DNA of 35,487 bases from assembly GCA_030041215.1 (NCBI GenBank), contig JASHOH010000027.1, positions 1 to 35,487 on the forward strand, written 5' to 3'. Source of the DNA: Candidatus Sulfotelmatobacter sp. Its GTDB lineage: Bacteria; Acidobacteriota; Terriglobia; Terriglobales; Acidobacteriaceae. Below the pieces are notes generated by a model. The model saw only the letters and a list, made by a program, of their open reading frames with translations. It had not been told where the DNA came from and did not search any database. Both the position numbers and the translations under genes were made by a program. This document shows, piece after piece, positions 15,801-23,806 of this stretch; within the stretch, counting starts at the first letter, position 1; each line of letters starts with the position of its first letter.

Positions 15801-17380
15801 CCTTCAGACAGCATTTCGAGAATCGCCTCGTAAGTTTCGCGCTTGAGATCGCGATAGGGATACGCCCGACGTACCAGCGCAAACATCCCGTCTTCATCCC
15901 ATTCTTCTGCAGCGCACGCCGCCACAATTTGCTGCGCCAGCACATCCAGCGGCGCCTCGGGAATCATCAGCCGGTCCAGATCCCCTTGCTTAATCGCCCT
16001 CACCAGAGCCGCGCATTCCAGCAAATCGTCGCGCGTGGTCGCAAAAAATCTTCCCTTCGGAACCGCTCCGCGCCAGTGCCCCGAACGCCCCACACGTTGC
16101 AACGCCACTGCAATCGCTCGTGGCGAATTGATCTGCACGACGAGATCAACTGTGCCCACATCGATTCCAAGTTCGAGCGACGCGGTCGCCACCAGCACGC
16201 GCACCTGGCCTTCTTTCAGCTTCTTTTCTGCCGCCAGCCGCAGCTTACGGGAAAGGCTCCCGTGGTGCGCCGCGACATTTTCTTCTCCCATGCGCTCGCC
16301 CAACTGATGCGCCACACGCTCGGCCATGCGCCGCGTATTCACAAAGACCAGCGTCGACCGATGCTGCCCCACCAGAGTCACCAGCCGGTCATACACCTCA
16401 TCCCACATTTCGTTGGAAGCCACTGGGCCCAGCGGCATGGAAGGAACTTCTACGCCTAAATCGAGCCTGCGCTTGTGACCAATGTTGACGATGACCGGGT
16501 CATCAGAAACAGCAAAACGCGCCCGCGCCGCTCTGTCAGCAATTTGATCAGGTTCGCTTTGAAGGGGCGCGGCTTCCAGCCGCGCCGTAGAAGAACCCCC
16601 ATTTGAATCGACTTCAAAATTCCTTGAAAGGCTCGCTTTTGGGTGGCGCAGCGCTTCTAGCGCTGCGATTCCAGATTCGCGTTCCGTAGCGGCTTTAGCC
16701 GCTGAGGTGCCGCTCCCCGTCAAAAAATGCGCTACCTCCTCAATCGGCTTCTGCGTCGCCGAAAGCCCAATGCGCACCGGCTTTTTGTGTGTCAGTGCAT
16801 CCAGCCGTTCCAGGGACAAGGTCAAATGCGCCCCGCGCTTGTCGTCGGCGACGGCATGGATCTCATCGACAATCACCGTCTCCACATCCCGCAAAATCGC
16901 GCGGCTCTTATCGGCAGTCAGCAAAATGTAGAGCGACTCCGGCGTCGTCACCAGAATATGCGGAGGCCGTTTCAGCATCGCTCGCCGCTCGTGCATCAGC
17001 GTGTCACCCGTGCGCACAGCGGTGCGGATCTCCGGCATAAGCAGCCCGCGCTCGCCCGCCATGCCGAGAATCGCGCCGAGAGGAATCTCCAAATTTTTCT
17101 GGATGTCGTTGCCCAGCGCCTTCAACGGCGAAACATATAAAACCTCAGTCCGATTCGCCAACTCTCCCGTCAGAGCCTTGCGCACCAGCCGATCGATGCA
17201 CGCCAAGAATGCAGCCAGCGTCTTGCCCGACCCGGTGGGTGCGGAAATTAGCGTTGTGCGCCCCGCGAGGATATGCGGCCAGCCCTGTTCCTGTGGCTCA
17301 GTTGGTGTGCCGAAGCGCTGCACAAACCACTCGGCTACGAGGGGATGGGCCCAGGAGAGAGAAGAAGGAAGGGAATGCAT
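12809..17380 (-). CDS. lhr: Lhr-type superfamily 2 DNA helicase carrying repeat-derived insertions
   Basis: 1523 residues, the size of full-length bacterial Lhr. Walker A SAPTGSGKT (47-55), motif Ia LYVSPLKAL, DEIH box (172-175), motif III LSATQKP, then RecA2 with LVFVNTRRMAERVA, LVATASLELGIDVG and QRVGRSGHW. The winged-helix/beta-barrel and large C-terminal Lhr domains follow. It unwinds DNA or RNA:DNA with 3'-5' polarity; a repair role is known for the family. Residues about 224-292 are an insertion, relative to what I expect for the family, made of palindromic repeats (16507-16711). A second repeat near residue 988 (EQHSAFSNEHSA) matches an intergenic repeat at 10201. Both are in frame, and motifs on both sides are intact. 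Confidence 0.95.
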   Translation of the reverse strand: MHSLPSSLSWAHPLVAEWFVQRFGTPTEPQEQGWPHILAGRTTLISAPTGSGKTLAAFLACIDRLVRKALTGELANRTEVLYVSPLKALGNDIQKNLEIPLGAILGMAGERGLLMPEIRTAVRTGDTLMHERRAMLKRPPHILVTTPESLYILLTADKSRAILRDVETVIVDEIHAVADDKRGAHLTLSLERLDALTHKKPVRIGLSATQKPIEEVAHFLTGSGTSAAKAATERESGIAALEALRHPKASLSRNFEVDSNGGSSTARLEAAPLQSEPDQIADRAARARFAVSDDPVIVNIGHKRRLDLGVEVPSMPLGPVASNEMWDEVYDRLVTLVGQHRSTLVFVNTRRMAERVAHQLGERMGEENVAAHHGSLSRKLRLAAEKKLKEGQVRVLVATASLELGIDVGTVDLVVQINSPRAIAVALQRVGRSGHWRGAVPKGRFFATTRDDLLECAALVRAIKQGDLDRLMIPEAPLDVLAQQIVAACAAEEWDEDGMFALVRRAYPYRDLKRETYEAILEMLSEGIAARRGRYGAYLHRDRVNRKLRARRGARIAAITSGGAIPDNSLYAVVVEPDGIVVGTVDEDFAVESNRGDIMLLGNTSWMIRRVETNAGRMLVQDAHGAPPSVPFWRGEAPARTEELSQHIGTLRKKISEMLPHTSPVGFSATQPDVAAAVSWLKEECGLEDSGAEQAIQYVLEGRAVLGAVPTQDTVIAERFFDEGGGMQLVIHAPFGGRINKAWGLALRKRFCRGFNFELQAAATDNGLNIALAEQHSFPLGDVFNFLQAATVQPILEQAALDSPIFGTRWRWDANRALALLRFQGGKKVPPQIQRMRSEDLLASVFPDAAACFENIEGDRKIPDHPLVAEVMKDVLTEAMDVEGLKSALRGIADGTIRCLAVDTPVPSQFSHEILNANPYAYLDDAPLEERRARAVQMRRTLPESVLEEVGGLDPAAIEQVRAEAWPDVRDADELHDALHTLVALPEQHSAFSNEHSADRELWQNYFGALVNQGRAAIASTGERRYWVSAERANTFSNLFPEARFQPPLTAIEAATPSRDDALLTLVTGWMSHVGPTTAGELSATLGIPASEIFNALLRMEASGTILRGKFTGVSRAEPAPTKAEIGTEVSTSDQDIEWCERRLLARIHRLTVATLRKQIEPVTAAQFMQWLLRWQHLAPGMQVTGERGTLEVLRQLQGFEIPANAWERQVLARRVSDYDPKYLDQLCLTGAVGWGRLSPHPATLEYSSAGDSGNDSARRQRRVIPTSVAPITFFVREDADWMTPRQPEVAENTGLSHGARNVLDFLRQRGASFFADIVRGTGKLKAEIETALWELVAAGLVTADGFDNLRSLIDPKRRAGQGSGRTMRPRHTAGRWALLHNDDVVERPRMVEAACWMLLRRYGIVIRDVLAREANLPPWRELLMAFRRLEDRGEIRGGRFVDGFLGEQFALPVAVESIRAMRKMEPGQETIALSAADPLNLVGILVRGERVPAISGNTVTLRDGVAIAVPATPAISDQAAAG
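14389..14419 (-). repeat. GCACTCGGCATT-family repeat inside lhr
   Basis: Minus strand begins cagcactcggcattcagc and matches 10201-10231 at about 25 of 31 positions. In lhr it encodes EQHSAFSNEHSA, where Lhr proteins usually have a short linker before the DUF-like C-terminal region. Confidence 0.65.
16566..16586. repeat. Palindrome inside lhr (9-3-9)
   Basis: ggcgcggct, 3 bases, agccgcgcc: perfect 9-bp arms. It lies at the far end of the insertion in the lhr frame and is followed by gtagaagaac. Confidence 0.8.
16637..16709 (-). repeat. 73-nt two-hairpin element inside lhr
   Basis: Contains two perfect palindromes: cgcagcgct-tct-agcgctgcg (16647-16667) and agcggct-tt-agccgct (16688-16703). 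The reverse complement shares both ends and both hairpins with the intergenic copy at 18957-19029, each about 73 nt; the central 20 nt differ. Translated in frame as part of the Lhr insertion. Confidence 0.85.
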
Positions 17381-17481
17381 TAAACAATTTTACCTTTGTT
17401 TTGGAACTTTCGCCAGTTCTTCGCTCCGGATTGTTGCGGGAATTATCTGAGCCGGCAGCCGCCGATGCTAGAATCGCCACG

Positions 17482-18039
17482 ATGCCCCAACTCTCCCCCC
17501 AAGCCCGCGCTCGCCGCATCAAACTAATTCTCTTCGACGTCGACGGCGTCCTCACCGACGGCAAACTTTATTTTCTTCCCACGCCGGGCGTTCAGGAAGA
17601 TGCTGGCAAAACCGAATTCAAGGGCTTTCACGCTCACGACGGCATCGCCATTTCCCTCGCGCGCATCGGAGGGCTCAAGACTGGTCTCATCACCAAGCGC
17701 GTCTCCGACAACGTTGCCCTGCGCGCTCGCGACCTGAAACTCGATTTCGTCCATCAGGGCGTGAGTCACAAGCAGGCCTGCTTCCTCGAAATCGTCGCCA
17801 CAGCCGGGCTGAAGCCAGAACAAGCCGCCTTCGTCGGAGACGACATTGTTGATCTACCGCCCATGCGCGCCGCAGGCCTGGCCATCGCCGTCAAGAACGC
17901 CCGCCCCGAAGTGAAGCGGAAAGCCCACTACGTCACTCCGCATTCTGGCGGTGAGGGCGCGCTGCGCGATGCCGTCGAATTCATCCTGAAAGCGCAAAGG
18001 AAATGGGAGCAGGTCCTGCAGGAATATGTGGGTGGGTGA
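17482..18039 (+). CDS. kdsC: 3-deoxy-D-manno-octulosonate 8-phosphate phosphatase (KdsC), HAD family
   Basis: 185 residues from the ATG at 17482; longer frames upstream are antisense to lhr. The HAD motifs are LILFDVDGVLTDG (nucleophile Asp and acid Asp), TGLITKRVS (motif II, Thr), K-x-A motif III region and FVGDDIVDLPPM (motif IV Asp pair). Also typical of KdsC are FHAHDGIAISLA and the C-terminal SGGEGALRDAVEFIL. It removes the phosphate from Kdo-8-phosphate in lipopolysaccharide inner-core synthesis. KdsD, an earlier step of the same pathway, lies 5.8 kb downstream. GNATTHE-like substitutions are absent; all catalytic residues are seen. Confidence 0.92.
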   Translation: MPQLSPQARARRIKLILFDVDGVLTDGKLYFLPTPGVQEDAGKTEFKGFHAHDGIAISLARIGGLKTGLITKRVSDNVALRARDLKLDFVHQGVSHKQACFLEIVATAGLKPEQAAFVGDDIVDLPPMRAAGLAIAVKNARPEVKRKAHYVTPHSGGEGALRDAVEFILKAQRKWEQVLQEYVGG

Positions 18040-18122
18040 GATCGCGGAGCGAAGTCGGTTCAGCCCCCGCGTTGACTCCATCGAAAACCGCTCACTATAC
18101 TTTTTCTAGCGAAGGAGAGCCC

Positions 18123-18902
18123 TTGCCCCTATCCGCGGTAATCGTGGACGATGAGCAGCTCGCGCGCGACGAGCTTGCCTATCTGCTCAAAAACGCCGAG
18201 GACGTCAATGTCGTTGCGCAGGGCAAAAATGGCCTGGAAGCAGTTAACCTGATCAAAGAGCACAATCCGGACCTGGTTTTTCTCGATGTTCAAATGCCGG
18301 GGCTCGACGGATTTGGCGTCATCAAGAAGCTTCTCGACAAAAAAATTCCATTGCCCAAAGTGGTTTTCGCCACGGCGTTCGATCAATATGCAGTAAAGGC
18401 GTTCGAGGTCAATGCAGTTGACTACCTGCTGAAACCATTTGATAAGAAACGCGTTGCGCAGTCTCTTGTTAAGGCCCGCACTCAGCAGGAATCGGAAAAC
18501 CTGCCCGCAGAAAAAATCGATGCTCTTGTCCGCATGATGCAGGCGCCCAAGGCGCAAACTTCAAAGATTTTGCTGAAAGCCGCGGGGCGAATGTTCCTGG
18601 TGGACCAGAAAGACATCTGCTATGCCTGGATCGAAGATGGCGTGATCAGCGTAGTGACGGCCGGTCCTGCCGGCATGGAAGGACACTCGAACTGCCGCAC
18701 TCTGGAAGAATTGCTGGACAGCCTTGACCCCAATTTGTTCTGGCGGGCCCATCGTTCGTACCTGGTGAACATCAACCATATTCGCGAAGTGGTGCCGTGG
18801 TTCAAAAGCTCTTATCAACTGCGGCTAGATGACAAAAAGCAGAGCGAAATTCCTGTGAGCCGGGCACAAACCAAACGTTTGCGGGAGTTGTTTCGGCTGT
18901 AG
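18123..18902 (+). CDS. LytTR-family response regulator
   Basis: 259 residues from a TTG at 18123, chosen because gaaggag lies 6-7 bases upstream. Receiver domain: VIVDDEQLARDEL acidic pair, phospho-acceptor Asp in DLVFLDVQMPG, switch Thr in VFATAF and Lys in YLLKPFDK. A linker (about 120-150) leads to a LytTR DNA-binding domain with FWRAHRSYLVNINHI and IPVSRAQTKRLRELF. LytTR regulators bind direct repeats through a beta-strand domain. No LytS-type or other histidine kinase is present in the window, so its sensor is elsewhere. 83 bp after kdsC on the same strand. Confidence 0.93.
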   Translation: MPLSAVIVDDEQLARDELAYLLKNAEDVNVVAQGKNGLEAVNLIKEHNPDLVFLDVQMPGLDGFGVIKKLLDKKIPLPKVVFATAFDQYAVKAFEVNAVDYLLKPFDKKRVAQSLVKARTQQESENLPAEKIDALVRMMQAPKAQTSKILLKAAGRMFLVDQKDICYAWIEDGVISVVTAGPAGMEGHSNCRTLEELLDSLDPNLFWRAHRSYLVNINHIREVVPWFKSSYQLRLDDKKQSEIPVSRAQTKRLRELFRL

Positions 18903-18956
18903 CGGAGATTGTCGTTCTTCCGCGATTTCGGGCCTTGAGCAGGCGGCGGGAAGACG

Positions 18957-19029
18957 CACCTCAGGGGCTAAAGCCGGACTGAAAACAGGGGACTTATCGC
19001 AGCGCTGGAAAGCGCTGCGCCACCCAAAA
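18957..19029 (+). repeat. 73-nt two-hairpin element, intergenic copy
   Basis: Begins cacctcag and ends cgccacccaaaa, with a ggctaaagcc half-palindrome and the palindrome cgcagcgct-gga-aagcgctgcg (18998-19019). Conserved ends and hairpins match the lhr copy at 16637-16709 in opposite orientation. Lies between the LytTR and GGDEF genes. No gene is visible in 18903-19270. Confidence 0.85.
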
Positions 19030-19270
19030 ATCTGCGCCAACCACAATCTGCGTGAGAAAATCTGCGCCCACGCCAAATTGATGTTTTTTCGCAGCTTTTG
19101 AAGCCGCTTTTACGATCGGTAATTCCTATAGGCAATGCTATTCCCAACTCCGCATTGGCTTTACGGGTTCCGGTTACCAAGGTTCATTGCTCCAAGGTTG
19201 AGGCACCCATATAATTTTTTCTAACCGTCGCTCCGCCCAGCAGAGATCAGAGGAATTGAGACCAAGAAAT

Positions 19271-20323
19271 ATGTCCGAGGCCACCGGCACGCAGCTAACC
19301 CGCCAGAGCCAGGAGCTCACCATTTTTCACGATGTGGCCAAGGCCTTGACCTCGTCACTCGATCTGGATTCCATTCTGCAGACCATCATGGAGAAAATGG
19401 CGGAATACTTCCGCCCCGATACGTGGTCGCTGCTGATGGTGGATGAGGAGCATGATGAGCTTTATTTCGCCATCGCCGTTGGTGAAGCTGCCGAGGCGCT
19501 GAAGAATGTTCGCTTGAAACTTGGCGAAGGAATCGCTGGGTGGGTGGCCCGCCATGGTGAGCAGGTGATTTCAGGCGATGTGGCCAACGATCCGCGCTTC
19601 GCCAAACGCATCGACGAAGCCACACAGTGGCAGACGCACTCGATCATCTGCATCCCTTTGCGTTCGCGATTGCGCGTGCTGGGGGTGATCCAACTGGTCA
19701 ACGTGGATCTTACGCAATTCAATGAGCCCGAACTTTTCTTTCTGCAGGCACTTTGCGACTATGCCGCCATCGCTATTGAAAACGCCCGCTGGGTGGAGAA
19801 GATACAGGAACTGACGATCACCGATGACTGCACCGGACTCTACAACGCGCGGCACTTGTATAAAACTCTTGAAACCGAGGTTTACCGCTCAGCGCGCTTC
19901 GGCTACGAGTTCAGCGTGCTGTTCATTGATCTCGATCATTTCAAATCTGTGAACGATACTTATGGCCACCTGATCGGCAGCAAGCTGCTGGCCGAAATCG
20001 GTTACCTCATCAAAGCACAACTCCGATTAATCGACTTTGCCTTTCGTTACGGAGGCGACGAATTTGTGGTTTTGTTGCCGCAGACCGGAAAAGATCAAGC
20101 GCTTGTCGTGGCCAAGCGGCTCCGCGACGGGCTGCGAGGAACTCATTTTTGCCGCAATGAGGGTTTGAATTTAAACGTAAGAGCTTCGATTGGCCTTGCG
20201 ACCTATCCTCACGATGCACGTGACGCGCATGATGTCATCCGCCAGGCTGATGAGATGATGTATCTGGTGAAGAACACTACCCGGGACAACATCGGCATTG
20301 CACAGCGGGGAGTCATGAAGTGA
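19271..20323 (+). CDS. GAF-GGDEF diguanylate cyclase
   Basis: 350 residues from the ATG at 19271; a TTG five codons earlier is possible. GAF sensor domain at about 20-175 (SLDLDSILQTIM, VARHGEQVISGDVANDPRF, IICIPLRSR). GGDEF domain at 185-350 with LTDDCTGLYNARH-like entry, FIDLDHFKSVNDTYGH (metal-binding Asp) and catalytic YGGDEF (261-265). An inhibitory I-site R-L-I-D at 252-255 stands exactly five residues before GGDEF, so product inhibition is expected. It makes cyclic di-GMP in the cytoplasm; no membrane segment is seen. The signal sensed by the GAF domain is unknown. Confidence 0.94.
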   Translation: MSEATGTQLTRQSQELTIFHDVAKALTSSLDLDSILQTIMEKMAEYFRPDTWSLLMVDEEHDELYFAIAVGEAAEALKNVRLKLGEGIAGWVARHGEQVISGDVANDPRFAKRIDEATQWQTHSIICIPLRSRLRVLGVIQLVNVDLTQFNEPELFFLQALCDYAAIAIENARWVEKIQELTITDDCTGLYNARHLYKTLETEVYRSARFGYEFSVLFIDLDHFKSVNDTYGHLIGSKLLAEIGYLIKAQLRLIDFAFRYGGDEFVVLLPQTGKDQALVVAKRLRDGLRGTHFCRNEGLNLNVRASIGLATYPHDARDAHDVIRQADEMMYLVKNTTRDNIGIAQRGVMK

Positions 20324-20425
20324 ATTTGGTAATTGGGAAATTTGGTGATTTGGTAATTTGAAACCGAGGGCGCAATCGACCGAACTGATTACCAAATTAC
20401 TCGATTACGAAATCACAAAATTTCA
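20321..20425. terminator. A+T-rich repeat hairpin filling the gap between convergent genes
   Basis: Built from units aatttggtaatt on the left and attaccaaattac on the right around a short G/C centre (about 20361-20382). It can fold as one long imperfect hairpin. It starts at the GGDEF stop codon and ends at the stop of the facing gene, so a bidirectional terminator made of repeats is plausible. Confidence 0.55.
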
Positions 20426-21430
20426 CCTCTTCTCCTCCGGCCTCCACGGGTTCGCATTCGCCGGAGCATTGGGATCCACTGCAAAATCCCACAGATAAAG
20501 GTTCATCCCTTCGCTCCCTGTCATCTCAATCAGCGCATACTCTCCGGGTGGGAGCTCGTCGACCGGAGTCAGCTTGAACCAGCCGTGACCAATCTTGTCG
20601 ATGGTCGTCTTCACGAAGTCCGGGTTCTGGTTTAGTTTGCCACTGGAATCGCGTTTCAATTCGCTGATGACCCGTCTGCCTTTTTTTATGTTAGCGCGAA
20701 CGATCCGAAAACGATCAAAAGGCACAACTGGCGCTTCAGCCGGCTGCGGCTGCTGTGGTTGTGCGCGCGGAGCATCAAGACTCGGCTGTGAAGGTTGAGC
20801 TGAGGCGGTCTGACCGGGAAGCGGTTGATTGGGTTGGTCCTGGGCATTGATATAAATGGAAGGCAGGCCCACGTGCGCCTTGACTGTTGCATGCTCGCCT
20901 TCGAGCTCGATTGATGATTTCCCCCTGGCGATTGGACCGAGCGGTCCGCGAAAAATGTTCGACTGCGCCCTCTGGCCGATATCGCCTTCCATCGGCTCTA
21001 GTTCGATCAGTTGCGGCTGCCCCTGGTAGTTATCGAGCAAAAATACTCCGGATTCTTCCGGAATGCGCAGTCCGGGAGCGACCACCGGCAGGGGCGACTT
21101 CTCGGCCTCACTTTCTTTGTCGATGGCGGCAGCTTCAGGAAGCGCGGAAGTAGCCCGCTCTTTTTCAAATTTTTCTGTGGCCGGCCAATCCACCAGGTCT
21201 TTGGGAAGTTCCTCCCACTCGTTGCGCTCGGCGCTCAAATAGCGGACGCGATCGCCCTTTACTTCATATTTTGTGACTAGTTGATAGGAGCCGTCCTTCA
21301 GAATGAGGCGCTTCGACAACTCCTGCCCGCGGCTGGGCAGCGGAGCCAGGACGAAAATCGTAACGGCCGCAATCTGCCATAAGGCGGCAAAGAGCCACCG
21401 CCGGCGCCGGATGCGATTCGAATAAGACAT
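20423..21430 (-). CDS. Exported proline-rich protein of unknown function
   Basis: 335 residues from the ATG at 21430; the frame extends further upstream, but a basic-plus-hydrophobic signal begins here (RIRRRRWLFAALWQIAAVTI, cleavage near SRG). The first mature part, RLILKDGSYQLVTKYEVKGD followed by VRYLSAERNEWEELP, is a strand-rich repeat seen in acidobacterial exported proteins. A middle P/Q-rich linker (about 205-245, QPSQPSLDAPRAQPQQPQPA) separates it from a C-terminal beta domain ending in LPPGEYALIEMTG and LYLWDFAVDP. Likely periplasmic or outer-membrane associated. No enzyme motif seen. Confidence 0.75.
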   Translation of the reverse strand: MSYSNRIRRRRWLFAALWQIAAVTIFVLAPLPSRGQELSKRLILKDGSYQLVTKYEVKGDRVRYLSAERNEWEELPKDLVDWPATEKFEKERATSALPEAAAIDKESEAEKSPLPVVAPGLRIPEESGVFLLDNYQGQPQLIELEPMEGDIGQRAQSNIFRGPLGPIARGKSSIELEGEHATVKAHVGLPSIYINAQDQPNQPLPGQTASAQPSQPSLDAPRAQPQQPQPAEAPVVPFDRFRIVRANIKKGRRVISELKRDSSGKLNQNPDFVKTTIDKIGHGWFKLTPVDELPPGEYALIEMTGSEGMNLYLWDFAVDPNAPANANPWRPEEKR

Positions 21431-21617
21431 AAGTTGTACTCGAGGGTGCACTTTTATTTTACTTCTGCTTGAGATGCAGCATCTGTTGGTTGCAAGCCGC
21501 AGGTTGTATTTCTGCGAGCCATTACCCTGCGACAACAACCTCAGGAGATCACCTAATGAACAAGCTGCGCTCGGTTGTAGTATTCTGATCAGCGAACTCG
21601 CACCAAATCTGCGATCC

Positions 21618-22388
21618 ATGAACGTTAAACTCCCTTTATACGTATCCGCGTTGTTCTCGCTCGTTGCAATCGCCGTCGGCTTCGCACAAACACCGGCTTC
21701 CGATACTCAGGCAGGCACCCAGTATTCGAAGCAGGGAAGTGCTGTTTCGTCGCCTCAGCAACAAGGGACCGCCGTCTCTTATGCATCGATCACGCAGGTG
21801 AACGGTCTGCTGGCGGAATTGGAGGCAACGTCGAAGTCGACTCAGGCCGATCTCAGTAAACTCCGCATTGACCGCTGGAAGACAGACTCGTCTAACAAAA
21901 AACAGATTCTGAACGATGCAGAGTCCATCCAGCGCAATTTGCAGAACGCTTTGCCCGAGATGATGGCTCAGTTGCGTAACGCGCCGGAGGACCTCGGGGC
22001 CACATTCAAGATCTACCGCAATCTCGATGCCCTATACGGCGTGTTATCGAGTGTGGTTGAATCGGCGGGAGCCTTTGGGCCTAAAGACGATTTCCAGGCG
22101 CTCTCAAACGATCTAAACGGGTTCGAAGGCGTGCGCAGGCAACTTGCGGACCGCATGGAGAACCTGGCCTCCTCGAAAGAGCAGGAGATTGTCCGCCTGC
22201 GTGCCGACTTGAAAACGGCAGAAGCCAAAATTCCCGCAACACCACCCCCTCCAAAGAAGACCGTTGTAGATGACACTGAACCCAAGAAACCACCAGCCAA
22301 GAAAAAGCCGATGACGAAGAAGCCAACTACAACGCCGGCGAGCACGCCTCCTGCCCAAAGTCAGCCGCAGCAATCCAAGCCGCAGTAA
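21618..22388 (+). CDS. Exported helical protein with Pro/Lys/Thr-rich tail
   Basis: 256 residues. Signal peptide MNVKLPLYVSALFSLVAIAV, cleavage near FAQ. The body is largely helical (VNGLLAELEATSKSTQADLS, IQRNLQNALPEMMAQLRN, coiled-coil-like EQEIVRLRADLKTAEAKI). The last 50 residues are low complexity, rich in PPP, KK and TT (PPAKKKPMTKKPTTTPAS), which may contact peptidoglycan or the envelope surface. Unknown function. Divergent from the gene ending at 21430, with 187 bp between the starts. Confidence 0.75.
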   Translation: MNVKLPLYVSALFSLVAIAVGFAQTPASDTQAGTQYSKQGSAVSSPQQQGTAVSYASITQVNGLLAELEATSKSTQADLSKLRIDRWKTDSSNKKQILNDAESIQRNLQNALPEMMAQLRNAPEDLGATFKIYRNLDALYGVLSSVVESAGAFGPKDDFQALSNDLNGFEGVRRQLADRMENLASSKEQEIVRLRADLKTAEAKIPATPPPPKKTVVDDTEPKKPPAKKKPMTKKPTTTPASTPPAQSQPQQSKPQ

Positions 22389-22532
22389 GGCGCTTGGCCC
22401 TTCTTTCGTCAGTTGGCCGGAGCCCGATAGCGGATTTCGAACGTTATACCTTGCCCTCACGCCGAAGCCCGATAGCTGAAGCCCGCAGGCCGAATCTGTT
22501 ACTCTTCCTTCCGCATCCACTGAGCATCCGGA

Positions 22533-23720
22533 ATGCATTCTCACGTCCACATTTCCGCCATTATTTTCGGACTCATCATCGTCTGGGTCGTATTGCTGGA
22601 TGCTTTTGAGACAATCGTGCTGCCACGCCGCGTTTCACGGCACTTTAAGTTGACGGCCCTGGTTTTGCGGCGCACGTGGATTCCCTGGAAAAAAATTGCC
22701 GGCTGCATACAAACCCCGTCGCGTCAGCAAAACTTCCTGGGATACTTCGGCCCGTTGTCATTGTTCCTGCTCCTGGGCTTCTGGGCCACTTTCCTGATTC
22801 TCGGCTTCGCTCTGCTGCAATACGGTATCGGTGGACACGAACAATTGGGCAACGAGCCGATCACGTTCGGACGGCTTCTCTACCACAGCGGTGAAACTTT
22901 CTTTACACTCGGCTACGGAGACATCGTGCCCACCTCCACGGGCGCGCGCCTGCTTTCTGTGCTGGAAGCGGGCATGGGCTTTGCCTTTCTTGGTGTCGTG
23001 ATCGGGTACTTACCAGTGGTGTATGGGTCGTTCTCACGCCTAGAAATTCAGATCTCCATGCTGGACGCACGCGCTGGCTCGCCTCCGACCGCGGTCGAAC
23101 TGCTGGTGAGGCTGGCTGGAAAATCCGACAGCCCCGGTATTAATCAACTGGTTCTCGACGAAGTCTTACGCGATTGGGAGCGCTGGTCGGCGGAACTGCT
23201 CGAAAGCCACCTTTCTTATCCCGTCCTGAGCTTCTTCCGTTCGCAGCACAGCAACGAGTCGTGGCTGGCTACGCTCCAGACGATGCTCGACGTCACTTCA
23301 TTGCTTCTCACTGGAATCGAAGGGATTCATCCTGGCCAGGCGAAGGTCACATTTGCTATGGCGCGCCACGCCGCCGTCGATCTGTCGCAGGTAATCAATG
23401 CCCGCTATGACGCGCAAGCGCCAGAGCGCTTGACCGAGGCTGATTACAAGACTCTAAGGGAGACACTCGCCGCGGCGGGACTAGGACTGCACGACAGCGA
23501 TGAGGCCAAGCAGAAGCTTACGCGACTGCGCTCGATGTACGAGCCCTACTTGCACGCTATGTCTCGGACCCTAGTGATTACGCTGCCGCCCTGGCAACAT
23601 CCCGAGAAGACTCGAGATAACTGGCAAGCTGGCCCGTGGGACCGCATGATTCAAGCCAGAGGCCTGGCTGTGCTCGGACAGAAACCGCGAGTGACGGCGC
23701 CAGACGCGGATCATTTCTAA
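22533..23720 (+). CDS. Pore-loop potassium channel with cytoplasmic helical domain
   Basis: 395 residues. Membrane helices at about 8-26, 72-95 and 143-165, with a pore loop HSGETFFTLGYGDIVPTSTG whose selectivity filter TLGYGD (125-130) is that of K+ channels. The remaining 220 residues (ARAGSPPTAVELLVRLAGKS onward) are soluble and helical with no RCK/KTN nucleotide-binding motif. That combination is a known ion-channel-plus-unknown-domain architecture rather than a textbook KtrA/Kch. Expected in the inner membrane. The 144-bp upstream gap holds agcccgatagc direct repeats at 22421 and 22466. Confidence 0.85.
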   Translation: MHSHVHISAIIFGLIIVWVVLLDAFETIVLPRRVSRHFKLTALVLRRTWIPWKKIAGCIQTPSRQQNFLGYFGPLSLFLLLGFWATFLILGFALLQYGIGGHEQLGNEPITFGRLLYHSGETFFTLGYGDIVPTSTGARLLSVLEAGMGFAFLGVVIGYLPVVYGSFSRLEIQISMLDARAGSPPTAVELLVRLAGKSDSPGINQLVLDEVLRDWERWSAELLESHLSYPVLSFFRSQHSNESWLATLQTMLDVTSLLLTGIEGIHPGQAKVTFAMARHAAVDLSQVINARYDAQAPERLTEADYKTLRETLAAAGLGLHDSDEAKQKLTRLRSMYEPYLHAMSRTLVITLPPWQHPEKTRDNWQAGPWDRMIQARGLAVLGQKPRVTAPDADHF

Positions 23721-23806
23721 TGCTGGAGGAGCGCTGGCAATGATCGAGGTACTGCACGGCGCGTGGGTTAACATCGTGTTTTGAGTTCTGGAATTGATTC
23801 GGCGAA

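Noticed and set aside
13238-16459. Several long plus-strand frames opposite lhr
   Set aside because: High-G+C antisense shadows of a gene with clear helicase motifs along its full length.
18129-18557. 142-residue minus-strand frame
   Set aside because: Antisense to the receiver domain of the LytTR regulator, which has all phosphorylation residues.
20321-20425. Possible CRISPR-like repeat array
   Set aside because: Units are 8-14 nt, irregular and inverted around a centre, with no spacers of constant length and no cas genes; no CRISPR array was seen anywhere in the window.
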